The position numbers and the translations under genes were made by a program. The notes under the pieces are model-generated. The model was not told the DNA's origin. It ran no database searches and saw nothing but the letters and a program-made list of their open reading frames with translations. This document shows positions 34,142 to 40,357 of a stretch of 40,357 nucleotides of DNA, in pieces. How positions within the stretch are numbered: position 1 is the stretch's first letter; each line of letters begins with the position of its first letter. The DNA is from Candidatus Cloacimonas sp. (lineage in GTDB: Bacteria > Cloacimonadota > Cloacimonadia > Cloacimonadales > Cloacimonadaceae), in the NCBI GenBank assembly GCA_039680785.1, contig JBDKSF010000115.1, forward strand, positions 1 through 40,357. The letters are read 5' to 3'.

Positions 34142-35281
34142 ATGAAGATAGATGAAGCAAACCAACTCACAATACCTATTTTTGAAGATAATCCAAAATC
34201 TTCAGTTTGGGTTATACTGAATCAGGTAAAGATGATAGAAGTCCTGGTAGAGATTCAAAAAACATCTAATTTAGTCCTAACGAAAAACCGAATTACTGAA
34301 TTAAAAGCGATTATAACCAATTATAGCAAAGATAAAGAGGGACTTTTAAATATTGAGGCAAACGGAGATACAATTTCTTTGCGGAGAGATATTCTCCTTT
34401 CCGAATTGGAACAAATTATGGAATCCCAGACATTGGAGAGAGCACAATATTACCTGAAGCGTTTAATAAATGGCATAAAAAAGGAAAAAACAAGCAAAAT
34501 TAACGATATCAATCTGCTTCGCTGGAAAGAATATGACGAAATTCTAACCGATAGTTTGTGGTTATTTGATAAAAGAAATACTTCCGGAGCTCATTTGGGC
34601 TGGTATTGGGGTAATTTTGTTCCACAAATTCCACATCAAATGATGCTGAGATATACCAAAAAAGAGGACTGGGTTTTAGATACTTTTTTAGGAAGTGGAA
34701 CTACGCTTATTGAAAGTAAAAGATTGGGAAGAAATGGAATAGGGATAGAATTGAATGCAGAAGTTGCAAATAAGGCAGAACAGCTAATAAAAACAGAACC
34801 GAATAAATATAATGTAGTGAGTGATATACTTATCGGGGACAGCAGAATAATAGACATTGAGCCAACATTAAATAAATATGCTACTGAAAAAGTTCAGCTT
34901 CTTATTATGCATCCGCCTTATCATGATATTATCAAATTTTCTAAAGATGACAAAAATGACCTTTCCAATGCTGAGACGATAGAGGAATTCCTGAAAATGT
35001 TTAAAGGAGTGGTTGATAATGTAACGCCCTATTTGGAAAAAGGACGCTATCTCATTTTGGTTATTGGAGATAAGTATTCCAAAGGAGAATGGATACCTTT
35101 GGGCTTTAATTGTATGCAGGAGGTTTTAAATAGTGGCTACATACTTAAAAGTATTATTGTGAAGAACTTTGAAGAAACCCGGGCAAAAAGAAATCAACAA
35201 GAACTTTGGCGTTATAGAGCCCTGGTAGGTGGTTTTTATGTTTTTAAACATGAATATGTAATGCTTTTTAAGAAGAAATAA
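34142..35281 (+). CDS. DNA methyltransferase of a type II-like restriction system
   Basis: A 379-aa SAM-dependent DNA methylase (N6-adenine or N4-cytosine class). SAM-binding motif DTFLGSGTTLIESKRLG with D180 and GIGIELN with E203 sits mid-protein; the catalytic motif follows at H257-P-P-Y260 (MHPPYHDIIKFS), so the order is X-I-IV, unlike the common beta class. The first position of the usual (D/N/S)PPY is histidine. The first about 110 residues form a separate helical region of unknown role, possibly target recognition. A weak GTGGGA precedes ATG 34142. The endonuclease gene begins 13 bases downstream. The base modified and the site are not predictable. Confidence 0.85.
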   Translation: MKIDEANQLTIPIFEDNPKSSVWVILNQVKMIEVLVEIQKTSNLVLTKNRITELKAIITNYSKDKEGLLNIEANGDTISLRRDILLSELEQIMESQTLERAQYYLKRLINGIKKEKTSKINDINLLRWKEYDEILTDSLWLFDKRNTSGAHLGWYWGNFVPQIPHQMMLRYTKKEDWVLDTFLGSGTTLIESKRLGRNGIGIELNAEVANKAEQLIKTEPNKYNVVSDILIGDSRIIDIEPTLNKYATEKVQLLIMHPPYHDIIKFSKDDKNDLSNAETIEEFLKMFKGVVDNVTPYLEKGRYLILVIGDKYSKGEWIPLGFNCMQEVLNSGYILKSIIVKNFEETRAKRNQQELWRYRALVGGFYVFKHEYVMLFKKK

Positions 35282-35294
35282 TTAGGAGAACAAG

Positions 35295-36134
35295 ATGCCT
35301 TTATTCAGCCATAAACAATTATTGAATTTGAAATTGAGTAGTATCAAAAGCGAGAATTTAAAGGAGTTAGCAGTTAATCTTGGCATTTCCCCAAAAGGTT
35401 CTGCCTCAGAAATCATAAAAAGAATATTAGAAATGCTACCCCTACCCCCTGAAAATATTATTGATGCTTTCATTAAAACCCTCTATCTACAAAAAATACA
35501 GGAACGGAAAGAACTTATCTCAGATGCAGATTTAAGAAATGAAGTTTCTAAAGTGAAATATTTCGCCTGGAGCACTACCCAAGGAGGGTTGGATCAAAAA
35601 ATACAAAAAGAGTTCGTAAGAAGATATTGTCACTACGATGATTTAATCAACCATGTAAAACTTACTCTCCATGATGATGTAACCAATTATGCAATATGCA
35701 GTTGGTTTAATCATTGGACTACTGTTTATATTGAAGAACATATTGGTGCGCATCCTAAAGTTATTCCAACTATCAAGAATATAAAAGGAATTGATCTTTT
35801 CTTTGCCGGGCAACCCTTTGATTTAAAAATAACTTATATCCCCAAAGAATATAACATAGCTGATGCTTTGCAGAATCCTCTGGATTTGGCTGTATGGATG
35901 TATGAAAACCAAGGCGCTGAAAGGTTTGGAGCCGATAATAGGATATTTATCATTCTTTTGGATAAAGAGAATCCAGCCAAAAGCTGGGAATTGAAAAGAA
36001 ATTTTGAGCTGATATTTAGCGCAATTGATGCTTTCTTTTCTAAGGACGATATCTCTGCCCAGGATGAAATCGCCTTCACTTATCATAAAAAATCCTATAC
36101 AGCCATCACCAAAGTGCTGATGATTACCAAATAA
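35295..36134 (+). CDS. Restriction endonuclease with SAP-like N-terminus
   Basis: A 279-aa protein, likely the nuclease partner of the preceding methylase. Residues about 14-50 (SIKSENLKELAVNLGISPKG, then SASEIIKRIL) look like a SAP-type helix-turn-helix DNA-binding motif. A PD-(D/E)XK core is suggested by KGIDLFFAGQPFDLKIT: D167, then D176-L-K178, with upstream acidic EEHIG. The remaining C-terminus (IFIILLDKENPAKSWELKRN) has a plausible strand-helix ending. ATG 35295 has AGGAG just upstream. No close known enzyme is recognised; the pairing with a methylase and the active-site pattern drive the call. A terminator follows. Confidence 0.75.
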   Translation: MPLFSHKQLLNLKLSSIKSENLKELAVNLGISPKGSASEIIKRILEMLPLPPENIIDAFIKTLYLQKIQERKELISDADLRNEVSKVKYFAWSTTQGGLDQKIQKEFVRRYCHYDDLINHVKLTLHDDVTNYAICSWFNHWTTVYIEEHIGAHPKVIPTIKNIKGIDLFFAGQPFDLKITYIPKEYNIADALQNPLDLAVWMYENQGAERFGADNRIFIILLDKENPAKSWELKRNFELIFSAIDAFFSKDDISAQDEIAFTYHKKSYTAITKVLMITK

Positions 36135-36180
36135 AACTTTGTATTCTACAGGAGAAATCAGCTACATTTTTGGCAAAATA

Positions 36181-36216
36181 AAAACGGCTGCAGTAAAGAG
36201 CTACAGCCGTTTTATA
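36181..36216 (+). terminator. Terminator after the restriction endonuclease gene
   Basis: AAAACGGCTG (36181-36190) pairs perfectly with CAGCCGTTTT (36204-36213), with an inner TG/CA continuation around the loop. Located 47 bases after the stop codon. Confidence 0.85.
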
Positions 36217-36235
36217 TAGTTAGTTGTATTTTTTA

Positions 36236-36420
36236 GTGCCATCGGTGGCTTCGGTGCTTTCGGTGCTTTCGGTGGCTAATCAATAAATCCCCAAAATCTC
36301 TAAAATCCTGTTCATCCCCTACCTATTCTTTTTTTAATCTTTGCTATCTGTGTAATCTGTGAGAGCTATTAAATCTGCGTAATCAGCGTCCTCTGCGTGC
36401 AACCCTTATCTGCAACGGAC
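36236..36420. repeat. Phrase repeats downstream of the restriction system
   Basis: TTCGGTGCTTTCGGTGGC, then AATCTCTAAAATCCTGTTC, then TGTGTAATCTGTGAGAGC and AATCTGCGTAATCAGCGTCC. Nearly the same string lies before the second surface-protein gene at about 38880-39020, so the surface gene and this flank were duplicated together. Confidence 0.85.
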
Positions 36421-36427
36421 AGAGCAG

Positions 36428-37774
36428 CTATTTCAGCATAACTATTTTCCGCGAAGAAGAAAAACTACCCGCCGTCACTTTGCAGAAATAAATTCCCGCC
36501 GCTACTGGCTTACCCTCATCAGTTTTACCATCCCAAACGAATGTATGTTCGCCGGGCGATAATACTTGCTGATTAACGACGGTCCGAATTAGCTGTCCCC
36601 TGAAATTATAGACGGCAATAGTAGTTGGACTATTGTCATCTTGTTTAATTTGGATATTAGTGCTACCCCTAAATGGATTAGGGTAGCAAGTAAGCTTGGC
36701 TTCCATTGCCGGGGTGCTTGGGTCATCGTTGGCAACAGGGGGTCCCACATACATACGGTAAATATGCGCATTATGGGCAATATAAATATATTCACTCCAA
36801 TAACATATTCCGTATATCTGACCTGATTGATCAGGCATATCGGCCGGCTGAACTATCCATTGCCAACTGCTGCCATTATTTAGTGAACGGATGATACCAG
36901 AAGAACCATCATTACCATCCCAAGTGCCAGCGACCACATAGACATTATCTTCTATAGCAGTCATAGTACAATCCGTCATACAACCACCTATTGAAAAATT
37001 GTCACCTAGTTGGCTCTGATCTGAGCCAACCCAATCATCTCCTGCATTATCTGAATATAGGAGACCCTCGCCACATCTTACTATTAACCTGCCCTCTCTT
37101 ACAAGGGCTGACGCAGCGTAAGATACACCTGACCACCCTACTTGATGAAATTGCCAATTTAGACCATCAGAGCTAACCAACGCACCATCCGGCGCATTTT
37201 GTCCAACAATCATTAAACCAGCCGAAAAATCAGCGCTGGTGAAGCAATTAGGCATTAAGCCATACACCAAGGTCCAGTTTTGCCCACCATTGGTGGTCCG
37301 ATAAATCTTTAAACCATCAATATAAATAAGGGCGTTAAGAACTACATAACCCTCCAGTCCGTTAATAAACTCAATATGATTAACTACATAGTACCCCGGT
37401 TGCTGTTCCAGCTGTCCAGTTCTGACCCAACTCTGACCGCCATTGGTGGTTTTATATAACACCGGACGGGTCAGTGTCCAGTCAGACGGATGGTAGATGT
37501 AACCCCCGCAATAACCAACCGTAGAAGAAATCATGTAGGATGATTCCAGAAATAATGAATCCCGATCATCAACGATGGTGTTTTGGAAGTTTATCCCATC
37601 AGTAGACCGGACGAAGCACTTCCATCCAACTCCATAAATTTGCCCAGCTGATTGGGTAATCATCTGCAACTGTTCTAAGGTCGCAGTATAACAATCTTGC
37701 CAGTCACCAGTGATATCTCCACCCCAAAGTGGGAGAGTGGCCAATAAAGCCAAAAGAATTATCATCTTTTTCAT
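36428..37774 (-). CDS. Secreted beta-propeller-like protein with C-terminal sorting domain, paralog 1
   Basis: A 448-aa exported protein. Signal peptide MKKMIILLALLATLPLWGG. Residues about 40-340 carry BNR/sortilin-like blades with repeated LYKTTNGGQSWV, IYRTTNGGQNWT and LVSSDGLNWQF motifs (Asp-box style). The C-terminus (about 368-448) is an immunoglobulin-like FlgD/Por sorting domain: CYPNPFRGSTNI, YNFRGQLIRTV, HTFVWDGKTDEGKPVAAGIY and KIVMLK. It is therefore predicted to leave through a type IX-like system and be cell-surface bound or released. AGGAGG lies before the ATG (start 37774). It has a strong upstream promoter. Its neighbour at 39035 is a near copy. The ligand is unknown. Confidence 0.9.
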   Translation of the reverse strand: MKKMIILLALLATLPLWGGDITGDWQDCYTATLEQLQMITQSAGQIYGVGWKCFVRSTDGINFQNTIVDDRDSLFLESSYMISSTVGYCGGYIYHPSDWTLTRPVLYKTTNGGQSWVRTGQLEQQPGYYVVNHIEFINGLEGYVVLNALIYIDGLKIYRTTNGGQNWTLVYGLMPNCFTSADFSAGLMIVGQNAPDGALVSSDGLNWQFHQVGWSGVSYAASALVREGRLIVRCGEGLLYSDNAGDDWVGSDQSQLGDNFSIGGCMTDCTMTAIEDNVYVVAGTWDGNDGSSGIIRSLNNGSSWQWIVQPADMPDQSGQIYGICYWSEYIYIAHNAHIYRMYVGPPVANDDPSTPAMEAKLTCYPNPFRGSTNIQIKQDDNSPTTIAVYNFRGQLIRTVVNQQVLSPGEHTFVWDGKTDEGKPVAAGIYFCKVTAGSFSSSRKIVMLK

Positions 37775-37942
37775 TAATGCCTCCTGTGCTTTTTTGTTTA
37801 TTATTGTAACTTATGAAGTCCGCTTCGCAATTTAGTTCCTAATATTGGTGCTTATATTCTAACTCAAGTCATTTCCGCTTCTTAAAAAGCATCTAATAAT
37901 CCTCATTACGCACAATCTATGTAAATAAAATCAAACAATTAC

Positions 37943-37971
37943 AATATAATCGGCTTGTTGTGCTCAGTCAA
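37943..37971 (-). promoter_or_regulatory. Promoter of paralog 1, minus strand
   Basis: Reading minus, TTGACT (37966-37971) and TATATT (37943-37948) are separated by 17 bases, close to consensus. The start codon at 37774 lies about 160 bases further, giving a long leader of unknown purpose. Confidence 0.6.
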
Positions 37972-38117
37972 GTTATTTTTTTATATACCTGCCTGGTGGT
38001 GAAAAAAATATGGGTAGGGTGTAAATTTTAGAAACAAGGATTTTATTAGCAGAGGGCTGAGGGCAAAGAGAAAAAAGAGCTCTCACAGATTACACAGATA
38101 GCAAAAAGTACTTTTTA

Positions 38118-38410
38118 AAGGAAGAACGACGTCCTCGTCGTTCCCCTGACAACCGAGTTATGCAGTTACCGCTAAATTTTAGGATTGTCTGATAGTTTGT
38201 TTGTTATGGTTTACAAGGAAGAACGACATCTCGTCGTTCCCCTGACAACCGAGTCATGCAGTTTCCGCTAAATTTTAGGATGGTCTGATAGTTTGTTTGT
38301 TATGGTTTACAAGGAAGAACGACATCTCGTCGTTCCCCTAACAACCGAGTTATGCAGTTTCCGCTAAATTTTAGGATGGTCTAATAGTTTGTTTGTTGTG
38401 GGTTGACCAG
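38118..38410. repeat. Three tandem copies of a 96-97-bp hairpin element
   Basis: Units begin at 38118, 38215 and 38311. Each opens with GAACGAC...GTCGTTC, followed by the linker GCAGTTTCCGCTAAATTTTA (variants) and GTCTGATAGTTTGTTTGTTA. The first copy has an 8-bp stem with loop TCCT, the others a shorter stem. Same family as 2575-2725 and 33326-33430. Confidence 0.85.
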
Positions 38411-38431
38411 GAGGTCAACCCTCCTTTTTTT

Positions 38432-38690
38432 CGCTGGGTTAAAACCCGTCGCTAATATCTGTCGTCCCGCTGGGACTAATTATATCTGTTACTATTTTCG
38501 CCGGGTTAAAACCCGTCGCTAATATCTGTCGTCCCGCTGGGACTAATTATATCTGTTACTATTTTCGCCGGGTTAAAACCCAGTGCTAATATCTGTCGTC
38601 CCGATGGGACTCTAATTGTATCTATTACTATTTGCACCGGGTTAAAACCCGTCGTTAGTATGTATCGTTCCTAACGGAACTTTTATTCGG
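38432..38690 (-). repeat. Tandem 67-bp hairpin-module unit, about 3.5 copies
   Basis: Units of 67 bases start at 38432, 38499 and 38566, with a slightly longer fourth. Each carries CGGGTTAAAACCC and GTCCCGCTGGGAC (or GTCCCGATGGGAC), and the last ends with GTTCCTAACGGAAC. They are the reverse orientation of the modules at 595-700. Confidence 0.85.
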
Positions 38691-39020
38691 AATCCTCTTA
38701 ATCCTTAAATCCTAAAATCCTTGTTTCTAAACTTAAATCTTCGTGAACAAATCCTGAAATCCTTGTTTCAAAACTTTAATCCCCAAAATCTCTAAAATTT
38801 TGTTCATCCCCTACCTATTCAAATCTGCGTAATCAGCGTCCTCTGCGTGAAAAATCTTCGGTGACTTCGGTGTTTTCGGTGGCTAATAACTAAATCCCAA
38901 AAATCTCTAAAATCCTGTTCATCCCCTACCTATTCTTTTTTTAATCTGTGCTATCTGTGTAATCTGTGAGAGCTATTAAATCTGCGTAATCAGCGTCCTC
39001 TGCGTGCAATCCTTATCTGC
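38690..39020. repeat. Phrase repeats between the two surface-protein genes
   Basis: AATCCTTAAATCCTAAAATC, AATCTGCGTAATCAGCGTCC, TTCGGTGTTTTCGGTGGC and related strings, in the same order as 36236-36420. The last about 110 bases are nearly identical to that stretch. Confidence 0.85.
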
Positions 39021-39034
39021 AACGGACAGAGCAG

Positions 39035-40357
39035 CTATTTCAGCATAACTATTTTCCGCGAAGAAGAAAAACTACCCGCCGTCACTTTGTAGAAATAAAT
39101 TCCAGCCGCTACTGGCTTACCCTCATCATTTTTACCGTCCCAAACGAATGTATGTTCACCGGGCGATAATACTTGCTGATTAACGACGGTCCGAATTAGC
39201 TGTCCCCTGAAATTATAGACGGCAATAGTAGTTGGACTATTGTCTATCTGCTTAATTGCGATGTTGGTGTTACCACGAAATGGATTAGGGTAGCAAGTAC
39301 AATTTACTTCCATTGCCGGGGTGCTTGAGTCATCGTTGGCAACAGGGGGTCCCACATACATACGGTAAATATGCAGATTATGGGCGATATAAATATACTC
39401 GCCCCAATAACATATTCCGTATATTTGACCTGATTGATCAGGCATATCAGTTGGCTGAACTATCCATTGCCAACTGCTGCCATTATTTAGTGAACGGATG
39501 ACCCCGGGATAAAGATCTTCACCGCTCCGAATTCCAGCGATGGTATAAATATTGTTACCCTGTGAGCTAAATGAACAAGAAGTCCAAAAACCCACTGAAA
39601 AATTGTCACCCAGTTGGCTCTGATCTGAGCCAACCCAATCATCTCCTGCATTATCTGAATATAGGAGACCCTCGCCACATCTTACTATTAACCTGCCCTC
39701 GCTTACAAGGGCTGACGCAGCGTAAGATATACCCGACCACCCTACTTGATGAAATTGCCAATTTAGACCATCAGAGCTAACCAACGCACCTTCCGGCGCA
39801 TTTTGTCCAACAATCATTAAACCAGGCGAAAAATCAGCGCTGATGGCACAATTAGGTATTAAACCATACACCAAGGTCCAGCTTTGCCCACCATTGGTGG
39901 TCCGATAAATCTTTAAACCATCAATATAAATAAGGGCGTTAAGAACTACATAACCCTCCAGTCCGTTGATGAATTCAATATGCACAACTGAATAGAACCC
40001 CGGTTGCTGTTCCAGCTGTCCAGTTCTGACCCAACTCTGACCGCCATTGGTGGTTTTATATAACACCGGACGGGTCAGTGTCCAGTCAGACGGATGGTAG
40101 ATATAACCCCCGCAATAACCAACCGTAGAAGAAACCATATAGGATGATTCCAGGTATAAAGAGTCACAGTCAGCCACCATAACATTTTGAAAATTTACAC
40201 CATCGGTGGATTTTACAAAATATTTATATCCCACACCGTAAATCATACCCGCGGATTGGGTAATCATCTGCAATTGTTCCACAGCCGAAACATAACAATC
40301 TTGCCAGTCACCAGTGATATCTCCGCCCCAAAGTGGGAGAGTGACCAATAAAGCCAA
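39035..40357 (-). CDS. Secreted beta-propeller-like protein with C-terminal sorting domain, paralog 2, cut at window edge
   Basis: About 440 residues visible; the true start lies beyond the end of the window. The visible N-terminus, LALLVTLPLWGG, is the tail of a signal peptide matching paralog 1, so about the first seven to eight residues are missing. Blade motifs TTNGGQSWV and TTNGGQSWT and the FlgD/Por sorting end (CYPNPFRGNTNI, KIVMLK) match paralog 1 almost throughout. Differences cluster in two stretches, about residues 40-75 and 260-290 of paralog 1 numbering. Both genes share flanking repeats, which supports a segmental duplication of about 2.6 kb. Confidence 0.9.
   Translation of the reverse strand: MALLVTLPLWGGDITGDWQDCYVSAVEQLQMITQSAGMIYGVGYKYFVKSTDGVNFQNVMVADCDSLYLESSYMVSSTVGYCGGYIYHPSDWTLTRPVLYKTTNGGQSWVRTGQLEQQPGFYSVVHIEFINGLEGYVVLNALIYIDGLKIYRTTNGGQSWTLVYGLIPNCAISADFSPGLMIVGQNAPEGALVSSDGLNWQFHQVGWSGISYAASALVSEGRLIVRCGEGLLYSDNAGDDWVGSDQSQLGDNFSVGFWTSCSFSSQGNNIYTIAGIRSGEDLYPGVIRSLNNGSSWQWIVQPTDMPDQSGQIYGICYWGEYIYIAHNLHIYRMYVGPPVANDDSSTPAMEVNCTCYPNPFRGNTNIAIKQIDNSPTTIAVYNFRGQLIRTVVNQQVLSPGEHTFVWDGKNDEGKPVAAGIYFYKVTAGSFSSSRKIVMLK

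Noticed and set aside
36641-37176. Plus-strand open frames inside the surface-protein gene
   Set aside because: Antisense shadows of the minus-strand gene; the same shadows appear over paralog 2.
40330-40357. Start codon of paralog 2 inside the window
   Set aside because: The visible beginning matches the interior of paralog 1's signal peptide, so the real start is outside the window.

Overview
The window looks like a chromosomal segment from an uncultured, anaerobe-type bacterium of the Cloacimonadota / wider FCB group. This is inferred from several things together: AT-rich genes, long surface proteins ending in a Por-type (type IX) sorting domain, a GlmL/MutL-like ATPase of the kind found in amino-acid fermenters, AddAB rather than RecBCD, and intergenic regions crowded with short palindromic repeats. 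No database search was possible, so the taxon is an inference.

Layout. (1) Bases 1-2730 hold no credible gene. They are repeats: an imperfect tandem duplication with a period of about 1007 bp, built from small hairpin modules with conserved linkers and six 121-bp elements with inverted ends. (2) 2870-10739: cardiolipin synthase, then an overlapping addB-addA pair (double-strand-break repair nuclease/helicase). (3) 10936-15980: a tight six-gene run, purS-purQ-comF-unknown-glmL-like-unknown, closed by a terminator at about 16033. (4) 16584-17557: a lipoprotein gene overlapping by one base a YiiX-like papain-fold hydrolase. (5) 17819-32152: a conserved translation/transcription block, tRNA-Thr-Tyr-Gly-Thr, tuf, rpmG, tRNA-Trp, secE, nusG, rplK, rplA, rplJ, rplL, hairpins, rpoB, rpoC, rpsL, rpsG and a strong terminator. 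The tRNA-tuf order matches the classic Escherichia coli thrU-tyrU-glyT-thrT-tufB operon. fusA does not follow rpsG. (6) 32582-34065: a G-rich minisatellite with a 9-base grain, then degenerate phrase repeats and a hairpin-module cluster. (7) 34142-36134: a two-gene type II-like restriction-modification system (DNA methyltransferase and SAP-PD-(D/E)XK endonuclease), bounded by repeats on both sides. (8) 36428-40357, minus strand: two near-identical paralogous beta-propeller surface proteins with C-terminal sorting domains, separated by more repeat modules. The second is cut by the window edge.

The protein genes are mostly ordinary. The main unexplained signal is the repeat system. Several hairpin modules keep the same linker while their stems change on both sides together, in three separate places and both orientations. 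That points to selection for a fold in RNA or single-stranded DNA. Other points worth a second look are the GlmL-like/barrel-domain gene pair far from any visible mutase, natural substitutions in the rifampicin pocket of RpoB, extra hybrid-barrel repeats in RpoC, the restriction system with an HPPY motif, and localised divergence between the surface-protein paralogs.
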